From an uncultured Atopobiaceae bacterium (GTDB lineage Bacteria; Actinomycetota; Coriobacteriia; Coriobacteriales; Atopobiaceae): 64,000 nt of DNA. The stretch lies in assembly GCA_944321515.1 (NCBI GenBank), contig CALULO010000003.1:124001-188000 (forward strand). The letters run 5' to 3'. Within the stretch, counting starts at the first letter, position 1. Every line of letters starts with the position of its first letter. The notes beneath the pieces were generated by a model. It saw only the letters and a list, made by a program, of their open reading frames with translations, searched no databases and was not told the DNA's origin. This document shows, piece after piece, positions 1-6,935 of the stretch. The translations under genes were made by a program, and so were the position numbers.

Positions 1-687
1 GTCGTGGTCCTCGCCCACCGAGTAGCCGCCGATGCCGAAGCCCGGGAAGTCCCCGACGTCCAGCAGGTGGCGGAGGCTGCGCAGGCGCAGGTCGAGGTGC
101 ATGCCCCCCTGGACGATGCCGAAGAGCGCCTGGTCGGGCCGCGTGTGGGCGGCGTAGCAGCGCTCGGCCCAGCGGCTGGAGAGCTCCACCGAACGCTCAA
201 CCTTGCGCCGCGGGGCCGGGTAGCCCACACACTGGTCCAGCTGCATCACGATGTCGGCTCCGAGCTTCTGCGCGATGGACATGTTCTCCTCAGGGGTCCA
301 GGAGACCCACTTGCCGTCGTAGTCAACCGCGCGGAAGCGAACGCCGTCCGGGGAGAGCTTGCAGAACTCCTCGTGGCTGAACACCTGGAAGCCCCCCGAG
401 TCCGTGAGGATGGAGCCGTGCCAGCCCATGAAGTCGTGAAGGCCGCCCATCTCCGCCACGAGGTCGGCCCCGGGGCGCATGGAGAGGTGGTAGGTGTTGG
501 CCAGCAAGATCTTGGTGCCGAGCTGCTCGAGCGTCGAGGGCATGAGGCCCTTGACCGTTGCCTTGGTGCCGACCGGCATGAAGATGGGCGTGGGGATGTC
601 GCCGTGAGGGGTGTGCAGGACGCCCGTGCGCGCGCTGGTGCCGGGGTCCTCGGCGAGTATGTCGTAGGTGAAGAGGCTGGTGTCCAA
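1..687 (-). CDS. tgt: Queuine/preQ1 tRNA-guanine transglycosylase, C-terminus beyond window
   Basis: Exchanges guanine-34 of GUN-anticodon tRNAs for preQ1, the committed step of queuosine synthesis in the cytoplasm. The visible 229 residues carry the TGT N-terminal barrel: PIFMPVGTKATVKG near residue 25, the substrate-pocket run ILTDSGGFQVFS near residue 85 with its nucleophile-region aspartate, and GIVQGG near residue 195. The Zn-binding C-terminal part lies left of the window. The start is a TTG at 687 with AAGGAG a few bases upstream; no in-frame ATG fits the conserved N-terminus. queA and queH lie within 6 kb, so the pathway is clustered but not one operon. Confidence 0.97.
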   Translation of the reverse strand, partial: MDTSLFTYDILAEDPGTSARTGVLHTPHGDIPTPIFMPVGTKATVKGLMPSTLEQLGTKILLANTYHLSMRPGADLVAEMGGLHDFMGWHGSILTDSGGFQVFSHEEFCKLSPDGVRFRAVDYDGKWVSWTPEENMSIAQKLGADIVMQLDQCVGYPAPRRKVERSVELSSRWAERCYAAHTRPDQALFGIVQGGMHLDLRLRSLRHLLDVGDFPGFGIGGYSVGEDHD

Positions 688-825
688 GGGTCTCCTTCGC
701 TCGCGTGCGGGGCGGGCGGGCAGGCCCGGCGCTCGGGCGGCCGTGCCGCGCAGGGCACCCGCCGCGAGGCCCGCGGCAGGACCTTCTCGCCCCCGCCTCA
801 GGGGTAGGCTGGCCCTCCATCCTAC

Positions 826-857
826 ACAAAAAAGCCCGGCGCCATGGGGCGCCGGGC
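826..857 (-). terminator. Rho-independent terminator of ptsH
   Basis: A perfect 10-bp stem (GCCCGGCGCC / GGCGCCGGGC, loop ATGG) is followed on the minus strand by six T residues. It lies 40 bp past the ptsH stop and separates ptsH from tgt. Confidence 0.9.
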
Positions 858-897
858 CAGACCGGACGAGGGCCGGTGAGAGCTAGCGTGCCTCTGA

Positions 898-1170
898 CTA
901 CTCGCCGAAGCCGGAGTCGATGAGGGCGACGAGGGCGTCGAGGGCCTCCTGCTCGTCAGCGCCGTCGCAGGCAACCTCGACCTTGGTACCGGTGCCGAGG
1001 CCGGCGGCCAGGATCATCATGATGGACTTGGCGTTGACGGGAGCGGAGTCCTTGTCAACGTTCTTGATGGTGACGTTGCACTGGTACTTCTTGGCCTCGG
1101 TCACGAAAACGGACGCGGGACGGGCGTGAAGGCCGGTGGCGTTGATGATGCTCGTCTGCTTAGAAACCAT
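898..1170 (-). CDS. ptsH: Phosphocarrier protein HPr
   Basis: Small cytoplasmic phosphocarrier that takes phosphate from enzyme I and passes it to sugar-specific EIIA domains. The 90 residues match the family length. The phosphorylated histidine is His15 in GLHARPAS, and the regulatory serine is present in NAKSIM (Ser49), so HPr-kinase-type regulation is possible. A strong Shine-Dalgarno (GGAAAGGAAG) precedes the ATG and a terminator follows, so it appears monocistronic; ptsI is not adjacent. Function is secure from the motif pair. Confidence 0.97.
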   Translation of the reverse strand: MVSKQTSIINATGLHARPASVFVTEAKKYQCNVTIKNVDKDSAPVNAKSIMMILAAGLGTGTKVEVACDGADEQEALDALVALIDSGFGE

Positions 1171-1397
1171 GTCTCGATCTTCCTTTCCAAAATCCCAACG
1201 GCTGGGGACGCATGGGTTCCCCTAAAACAGTACATATCCTAGCAAAAAGGAACGTTTGATGGCTGCGGCGTTCTCGACGAGGATGCAAAGATGCGGGATA
1301 AGCGGACTTAACCGGGGCCTCGCGCGGCAGCTTGCGGCACAATGGACGAGGCGCGCCGACCATGGCGACGCATGCAGGAGGCTGAAGGGAGCGCGCG

Positions 1398-2717
1398 ATG
1401 GCGGACGGGCAGACGGGACGGGAAGACCACCTCGGACAGGGCGAGAAGCCCGCGCGGCCCGCGGCGGGAACGCCGGCGACCGAGGAGCGCGGCGACGCCG
1501 CGGCCTTCGAGCCGGCCGACACCGAGGCGGACCCCACGGGCGCCGAGGCGCCCTCCCCCGCCGAGGATGCGCTCGGCGCGGCGCGCGACGCGGCCGGCTC
1601 GGCCGTGTCCACGCTGAGAAGCGGCCTCTTCGCCGTGCGCGACGTCCACGCCGCCTCGCGCCGCCACTCCTCCGCGCGTGCCCGCCTGCGTGAGATGACG
1701 GAGCGCCTTCAGGCCGACGAGGCCACACTTGCCCGCCGCGAGGAGGTCGAGGCGGGCTACGAGCAGATCGTGGCCGAGCAGGCGCGCGTGATCAAGGAGG
1801 CCTCGGCCGAGCTGGAGCGCCAGCAGGCCAAGGTCGAGCGCCTGGAGGGCAAGGCCAGGAAGCTCGAGGGGCGCCTTGCCCAGATGCGCGATGACCACGA
1901 GCAGGAGCTGCGTCCCTACAAGCGCATCGCCGAGACGGCGCGCGGGCGCTCGGACGAGGCGGCGCGCGGGGTCTCCGAGGCAAAGCGGGCGGTACGCACC
2001 GCCGAGGGCCAGGTCAAGGACGCAACCGAGAGACGCGAGCAGGCGATAGCCTCGGCCAACCGCGCCGTGGACTCCTCACAGGCACGCCTTCGCAAGGTCC
2101 AGGACGAGCTGCGACGCGCCCAGGAGGCCCGCGCCGACGCAAAGGCGGTCCGACAGCTCCAGGACGAGGTGACCACCGAGCTCGCCCGCGTAGAGTCGGC
2201 CCGCGCCGGGGTGGGGGCCGCCACGCGCGAGGCGCAGGCCACCGTGGACGCCGCGCAGACCCACCTCTGGACCCAGAAGCAGTCCCTTGAGGGCGCCCAG
2301 CGCGAAGCCGAGGAGGCCAAGCGCGAGTACGAGGAGCGCAAGGGAGAGTACGACGCCCTTCTCGCCAAGGCGCAGGACGCCGAGAAGGACCTCGAGGGCA
2401 AAATAGACGGGCTCAGGGCGGAGGCCGACGAGGCGAAGGCCGCCTACGACGAGGCGGCCGAGCGCCACGACGACGCCCAGGCGCTGCTCGACGAGGCCGA
2501 GGATGTCCACGCAACCCCCGAGCGAACCGTCGAGCTGCGCGCCGACATCGCCCGCCAGAGGGAGGAGCTCGAGGCCCAGCAGGGGGAGGTCGACCACCTC
2601 GCAGAGGGCGAGCGAAGCCTGCGCGCCAGCACGCGCGGCGCGCGCCTGGCGCTGCTCGCGGTCGTGCTGGTCGTGGTGGCGCTCGTGGCACTCGTGGTGG
2701 TGCTCGCCACGCGGTAG
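1398..2717 (+). CDS. Tail-anchored long coiled-coil protein of unknown function
   Basis: Unrecognised 439-residue protein. Residues 1 to about 60 are a low-complexity, Pro/Ala/Glu-rich region. Residues about 85 to 410 are almost entirely charged heptad-like sequence (E, K, R, A, Q), predicted as one long coiled coil. The last 22 residues before ATR are a single hydrophobic segment (LALLAVVLVVVALVALVVVL), which suggests a C-terminal membrane anchor with the coil in the cytoplasm. There is no signal peptide. A ribosome-binding site (GAAGGGA) lies upstream. It stands alone between ptsH and queA. A structural or envelope-organising role is only an inference. Confidence 0.85.
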   Translation: MADGQTGREDHLGQGEKPARPAAGTPATEERGDAAAFEPADTEADPTGAEAPSPAEDALGAARDAAGSAVSTLRSGLFAVRDVHAASRRHSSARARLREMTERLQADEATLARREEVEAGYEQIVAEQARVIKEASAELERQQAKVERLEGKARKLEGRLAQMRDDHEQELRPYKRIAETARGRSDEAARGVSEAKRAVRTAEGQVKDATERREQAIASANRAVDSSQARLRKVQDELRRAQEARADAKAVRQLQDEVTTELARVESARAGVGAATREAQATVDAAQTHLWTQKQSLEGAQREAEEAKREYEERKGEYDALLAKAQDAEKDLEGKIDGLRAEADEAKAAYDEAAERHDDAQALLDEAEDVHATPERTVELRADIARQREELEAQQGEVDHLAEGERSLRASTRGARLALLAVVLVVVALVALVVVLATR

Positions 2718-2802
2718 GGACGTGTCGTCGGCGGGCCCGGGCGCGTCGACGAGGCCCGGCGGGCCAGCCCGGACGTCACCACAGCCCGGCCCGGCCATGC
2801 CC

Positions 2803-3975
2803 CTACTCGATGAGCATCGCGTCGCCGAAGCTCAGGAAGCGGTACCTCTCGTCGATGGCCGACTGGTAGGCGGCCATGATCTGCTCTCGGGTGGCAAAGG
2901 CCGAGACGAGCATCATGAGCGTGGAGCGCGGCACGTGGAAGTTGGTGATCATGGCGTCCACCACGTGGTAGGTCGATCCCGGCATGAGGTAGAGGTTGGT
3001 CGTGGCGTTCTCGCGGGCCACGACGTCGCCGTCCCCGGCGCCCGGGGCGTCCTCGAAGCGGCGGGCCGTCACGGGCGGCTCGCTCGGCGCGGCGCCGTCC
3101 TCCCACGCGCTCTCCAGCGAGCGGACCGAGGTTGTGCCCACGGCAATCACGCGGTGGCCGGCCGCCTTGGTGGCGTGCACCGCGTCTACGACCTCCTGGC
3201 TCACGTGATAGCGCTCGGTGTGCATGACGTGCTGGGTTGGGTCGTCCTCGGTCACCAGGCGGAACGTGTCGATGCCCACCTCGAGCTCAACCGTGGCCCA
3301 GCCCACTCCGGCCTCGCGAATCCTCTCGATGAGCTCCGGCGTGAAGTGGAGCCCCGCCGTCGGCGCCGCCGCGGAGTGCTCCTCGGTCATGGCGTAGACG
3401 GTCTGGTACTTCTCCGGGTCGCCCTCGTAGCTCGTGATGTAGGGCGGCAGCGGCACGTGGCCCGCCGCGTGGATGGCCTCGTCCAGCGTTCGGGGCGCGC
3501 CGTCCGGCCCCTCTCCCACCGGCGAGAAGCGCACGAGCCTTCCGCCCTTGCTGTCCTCGACGAAGTCCAAGATCTCACCGGTCAGCACCACCGGCGCCGA
3601 ATCCGGGGCGTGCAGGCCGCCGGCGCGGTACTCGATGACGATGCCCGGCTGGCGCAGGCGCTTGCCGGGGTTGACGAGGCACTCCCACACGCCGCCGAGC
3701 GGGTCCACGTCCTCGCGGCGCTTGAGCAGCAGCGTCTCGCACACGCCGCCGGTGCCGCGCTTCTTGCCCACCAGGCGCGCGGGCATGACGCGGGTCTTGT
3801 TGGCCACGAGCAGGTCACCGGGCTCGAGGTAGTCAAGGATGTCCGTGAAGCGGCGGTGCTCAACGCTGCCGTCCTCACGGTGCAGCACGAGCAGCCTGCA
3901 CGAGTCGCGCGGCTCGGCCGGGGCCTGCGCGATGAGCTCGTCGGGGAGCGGGTAGTCGAAGTCGTCAGTGCGCAT
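2803..3975 (-). CDS. queA: S-adenosylmethionine:tRNA ribosyltransferase-isomerase
   Basis: Transfers the ribosyl part of SAM to preQ1-34 in tRNA, giving epoxyqueuosine. The 390-residue protein has the family hallmarks: the N-terminal FDYPLPDELIAQAPAEPRD, LVANKTRVMPARL, YAMTEEHSAAAPTAGLHFT, VGTTSVRSLE and the C-terminal NFHVPRSTLMMLVSAF. Start chosen at ATG 3975, which gives the canonical MRTDDFDYPLP N-terminus and has AGAGGAC upstream; the frame is open further upstream but without homology. It acts after Tgt and before QueH, both encoded in this window. Confidence 0.97.
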   Translation of the reverse strand: MRTDDFDYPLPDELIAQAPAEPRDSCRLLVLHREDGSVEHRRFTDILDYLEPGDLLVANKTRVMPARLVGKKRGTGGVCETLLLKRREDVDPLGGVWECLVNPGKRLRQPGIVIEYRAGGLHAPDSAPVVLTGEILDFVEDSKGGRLVRFSPVGEGPDGAPRTLDEAIHAAGHVPLPPYITSYEGDPEKYQTVYAMTEEHSAAAPTAGLHFTPELIERIREAGVGWATVELEVGIDTFRLVTEDDPTQHVMHTERYHVSQEVVDAVHATKAAGHRVIAVGTTSVRSLESAWEDGAAPSEPPVTARRFEDAPGAGDGDVVARENATTNLYLMPGSTYHVVDAMITNFHVPRSTLMMLVSAFATREQIMAAYQSAIDERYRFLSFGDAMLIE

Positions 3976-4083
3976 GGAAGTCCTCTCGTTGACGTATCGG
4001 CGCACTACGATAGCACGCGCGGCGGGTCCCGGCCCGGGCGCGCCCCCTAGCGCCGCGCGCAGGCGGGGGCCCGCCGTTGGCCC

Positions 4084-4149
4084 GGCCGGACGTCCTTCTC
4101 GCCAGACGGGCAGCATGGTCGTCGGCGGGGCCGGACGTCCTTCTCGCCA
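4084..4149. repeat. Two 21-bp direct repeats carrying the GGCGAGAAGGAC word
   Basis: Identical 21-bp copies at 4084-4104 and 4129-4149 contain GTCCTTCTCGCC, the reverse complement of the genome-wide word described in the findings. They lie between queA (diverging away) and the 3' end of the CorA gene. Confidence 0.85.
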
Positions 4150-4152
4150 AGG

Positions 4153-5127
4153 CTAGTGCCACATGCCCTTTCGCTTGAAGATCCAGGCAGCCACCAGGCA
4201 CGCCGCGGCGGCGAGGAGCAGGGGGAACGCCCAGTTGTCCAGCAGCGGCACGCCGTCGAAGGGCAGGTCGACGTTCATGCCGTAGAAGCCGAAGACGATG
4301 TTGGGGATGGCCATGACGATGGTGATGACGGAGAGCACCTTCATCACGATGTTGAGGTTGTTGGAGATGACGCTTGCGAAGGCGTCCATGGTGCCGGAGA
4401 GCGTGTTGGAGTAGATGTTGGCCATCTCGATGGCCTGGTGGATCTCAACGAGCACGTCCTCCAGCAGGTCCTGGTCCTCCTCGTAGAGCGGGATGATGCG
4501 GCCCTGGGCGATCTTGTTGAGCGTGACCTCGTCGCCCTTGAGCGAGGTGGAGAAGTACACGAGCGACTTCTCGAGGTTGAGCATCTGAATGAGCTCCTCG
4601 TTTCTGACCGAGGCGTGCAGCCTGGCCTCCACGCTCGACGCAAGGCGGTCGATGCGTCGCAGGTAGACAAGGTAGAGCTGGCTGATGCGCAGGAGCAGCT
4701 GCAGCAGGAAGCGCGTGCGGTAGCGGGTGTCGACGTTGCGGACGCGCCCGCCCGCGAAGTCGCCGACCACCGGGTTCTCGAAGATCGAGATGGTCACGAA
4801 CATGCTCTTCTCGGGCAGGAACACCATGGTGAGCGGCATCGTGTCGTACTGCAGGGGAAGCGAGCCGCGCGCCTGGGCGCCGTCCTCGTCCACCATCGGG
4901 TAGTCCACGATGACGAAGGTCTGCCGCGCGTCCTCGTCGTAGTCGACGCGCGAGGTCTCCTCCTCGTCGAGCGCGGAGCGCACGAACTCCGGGAGCACGC
5001 CGACCTCGGTCTCAAGGAGCGCCCTCTCCTCCTCGGTGGGCGCGACGACGTTGACCCAGCAGCCCGGGCACGGCTCGTCAACCCTCTCCATGGTCCCGTC
5101 CGTCCCAGTCAGCAGGCACTCGATCAT
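4153..5127 (-). CDS. corA: CorA-family magnesium/divalent cation transporter
   Basis: Membrane channel for Mg2+ or a related divalent cation. The 324-residue protein has the CorA plan: a soluble N-terminal domain (1 to about 250) with a long stalk helix rich in alternating hydrophobic and acidic residues, then two C-terminal membrane helices. The selectivity motif YGMN at the end of TM1 (VFGFYGMNVDLPF, near residue 282) is intact, and the short basic tail FKRKGMWH follows TM2. It looks monocistronic. Actual substrate (Mg, Co, Zn) cannot be told from sequence. Confidence 0.93.
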   Translation of the reverse strand: MIECLLTGTDGTMERVDEPCPGCWVNVVAPTEEERALLETEVGVLPEFVRSALDEEETSRVDYDEDARQTFVIVDYPMVDEDGAQARGSLPLQYDTMPLTMVFLPEKSMFVTISIFENPVVGDFAGGRVRNVDTRYRTRFLLQLLLRISQLYLVYLRRIDRLASSVEARLHASVRNEELIQMLNLEKSLVYFSTSLKGDEVTLNKIAQGRIIPLYEEDQDLLEDVLVEIHQAIEMANIYSNTLSGTMDAFASVISNNLNIVMKVLSVITIVMAIPNIVFGFYGMNVDLPFDGVPLLDNWAFPLLLAAAACLVAAWIFKRKGMWH

Positions 5128-5297
5128 GTTCCACCGTCCCCTACGCGTCTCGCGGCCCCAGATGCGTCATCACGTTATCGCATGGGGCACGCGGGGCGGC
5201 CGGGAAGCCCCCAGCCTTGTCAAAAGCTTACACGCGAGCCGAGCGCGCGGCGCGGCGGCGTGGGCGCGGAGCGAGGCGGCGAGGTCGCCCGGCAGCA

Positions 5298-5345
5298 AGG
5301 TTGCCTGGCGGTGAAGTTGCCTGACGGCGAGGTTGCCTGGCGGCG
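5298..5345. repeat. 16-bp tandem repeat, three units
   Basis: Three consecutive 16-bp units (AGGTTGCCTGGCGGTG, AAGTTGCCTGACGGCG, AGGTTGCCTGGCGGCG) differ at one to three positions, and a truncated fourth unit (AAGTTG) runs into the palindrome that follows. The array is in the 405-bp gap between corA and queH and does not encode a plausible peptide. Confidence 0.85.
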
Positions 5346-5461
5346 AAGTTGTGCATGCAAAGTCTTGAACTACTGAACGCGCAGCCTTGTTCTTCTCGCC
5401 ATATTGTGACTTATGGCGAGAATGTGCATGCGATGGTTCAAAAGCTTGCACGCACAACCTC
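5345..5461. repeat. Imperfect ~117-bp palindromic element, copy 1
   Basis: Outer arms 5345-5372 and 5434-5461 pair at 22 of 28 positions. Inside is a perfect 10-bp hairpin (TTCTCGCCAT / ATGGCGAGAA, 5393-5402 and 5413-5422). TTGTGCATGCAA, TTGAAC and ACGCGCAGCCT recur in the element near 53.3 kb, so this is a dispersed family. The gap 5128-5532 holds nothing else that I can recognise. Confidence 0.8.
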
Positions 5462-5532
5462 AGGACCCGACCACACGTGCCCTGAATGCCCGGCAGCCCC
5501 GACCCAGTAATCCCGGCGGCCCCGGCAGACCC

Positions 5533-6195
5533 TTACGCGCGGGCCGAGCGCGCGGCCGCCTTGGCCCGCTTGCGCTCGTCTCGGGCGGCGTGACGCTCCA
5601 GCGCCGCCTCGGCCGCGGAGAAGCGGCAGCCGCAGTAGTTCTGTCGGTACATCCCGAGCTCGCGGGACTCGCGCGTGGCCTCCGCGTAGTGCGGGCGGAA
5701 GTCGCGCCAGACCGGGGTGAGGCCGTAGCGCGGCGCAAGCGCCGCCAGCACCTCGCCGCAGGCCTCGAAGAGCTGGTAGGGCGAGACCACGAGCGTGGTG
5801 GACACGTAGGTGAAGCCGCGCTCGGCGGCCACGCGGCAGGCCTCCGCCAGCCGGAGCGCGTAGCACGCCCGGCACCGCCTCTCGCGGTCGAACCCGGCGG
5901 GCGCGCAGGCGCGCTCCCAGGCGGCGCGGTCGTCACCGGCCACGATCACGTTGACGTGCGCCACCTCCCCGGCCCAGGCGCGCAGCGTCTTGAGCCGGCG
6001 CTCCCACTCGGAGACGGGCTGGATGTTGGGGTTGGTCCAGCAGATCGTGGGCTCGAACCCCTCCGCCCGCAGCAGCTTGACGGGCTCGAGCGAGCACGGG
6101 CCGCAGCAGGCGTGCAGCAGGAGCGGGGTGCCGGGCTCGGGGGCATGGGCAAGCCCCGCACGGCGCCCGTGCAGCTGGGCCATGGTCTGGTTCAT
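5533..6195 (-). CDS. queH: Epoxyqueuosine reductase QueH
   Basis: Reduces epoxyqueuosine to queuosine in tRNA; a metal-dependent alternative to QueG (former DUF208). The 220-residue protein has the diagnostic cysteine pairs: HACCGPCS near residue 29, CRACYALR near residue 112 and YCGC near residue 190. The start ATG 6195 gives MNQTMAQ just ahead of the first cysteine motif; longer upstream readings are alanine/arginine-rich non-homologous sequence. Its ATG overlaps the stop of the upstream DUF3267 gene by four bases (ATGA), so the two are co-translated. Together with queA and tgt it completes the late steps. Confidence 0.95.
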   Translation of the reverse strand: MNQTMAQLHGRRAGLAHAPEPGTPLLLHACCGPCSLEPVKLLRAEGFEPTICWTNPNIQPVSEWERRLKTLRAWAGEVAHVNVIVAGDDRAAWERACAPAGFDRERRCRACYALRLAEACRVAAERGFTYVSTTLVVSPYQLFEACGEVLAALAPRYGLTPVWRDFRPHYAEATRESRELGMYRQNYCGCRFSAAEAALERHAARDERKRAKAAARSARA

Positions 6196-6746
6196 CGGTC
6201 CCCCTTGGAAAGGTCGCAGAGCAGGTCGATGCCCCGCTCGGTGTCGCGGACGTGCGTGCAGGAGCCCTCGCGGAGCGCGGCGAGCGCCATGAGGAGGTCG
6301 CCCGCGCAGCCCGATAGGTGTGCTGCGGCGAGAAGGACCGCGAGCGTGGGGCAGGCCGCCGCGAGCGCGCCGACCGCAAGCGCCGCCGTCACCACGACCG
6401 CCGGGGCGAGAAGGACCGCCACCATGCGGCCGCGCGGCAGGACGGCGCCCGCGGCGCTCGTGTAGAGGAAGGCGCCCTCCCACCCGAAGCGCACGCGACA
6501 CCCGGGCGCGAGCGCCTTGAACGCCGCGGCGTGCACGAGCTCGTGGACCGGCAGGGCCACGGCCGAGGCGGCCACGAGCGCGACCCACCACCACGGCGTC
6601 CACGCGGCCCCGCCGTCAGCGGCCGACGCCACGCCGACGGCGGCGCCGAGGGCGAGCCCCGCGATGGCCAGCGCCCCGGAGAGCCGCGCGATGCGGCGCT
6701 GAAGTTCGGCGTCGCCGAGCACGTCTATGTCCGCGAGAAGTCGCAT
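6192..6746 (-). CDS. DUF3267 membrane metalloprotease-like protein
   Basis: Predicted integral membrane protein of 184 residues with a zincin signature HELVH at residues 68-72, typical of DUF3267 putative zinc peptidases. Hydrophobic segments lie near 23-43, 52-72, 108-130 and 132-155. The HExxH sits in the second helix, as in membrane-embedded site-2-like proteases, but a third metal ligand is not obvious to me. It is translationally coupled to queH; the functional link is unclear. It contains two exact copies of the GGCGAGAAGGAC word (6327-6338, 6405-6416), read as V-L-L-A on the coding strand. Substrate unknown. Confidence 0.85.
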   Translation of the reverse strand: MRLLADIDVLGDAELQRRIARLSGALAIAGLALGAAVGVASAADGGAAWTPWWWVALVAASAVALPVHELVHAAAFKALAPGCRVRFGWEGAFLYTSAAGAVLPRGRMVAVLLAPAVVVTAALAVGALAAACPTLAVLLAAAHLSGCAGDLLMALAALREGSCTHVRDTERGIDLLCDLSKGDR

Positions 6747-6799
6747 GCGGAGATGATAGCGCGGCGGTGGGTGATGGGGGTGCGGCGGCAGGCCCGACG

Positions 6800-6811
6800 G
6801 TCCTTCTCGCC
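6800..6811 (-). other. Intergenic copy of GGCGAGAAGGAC word
   Basis: Exact GTCCTTCTCGCC on the plus strand, upstream of metG and the DUF3267 gene. A near copy (TTTCTCGCC) follows 20 bp later. Confidence 0.75.
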
Positions 6812-6935
6812 CCCTCCTCCGCCGCCTTTCTCGCCGGCCACGCAGCCGGGCTCGGCCCGGGCCGCAAGTGCGGTTGTCCAACCCGGCCCCCAAGTGCAAA
6901 AATGAGAGCGCTGCACCCAACGCGAAGGAGCACCA

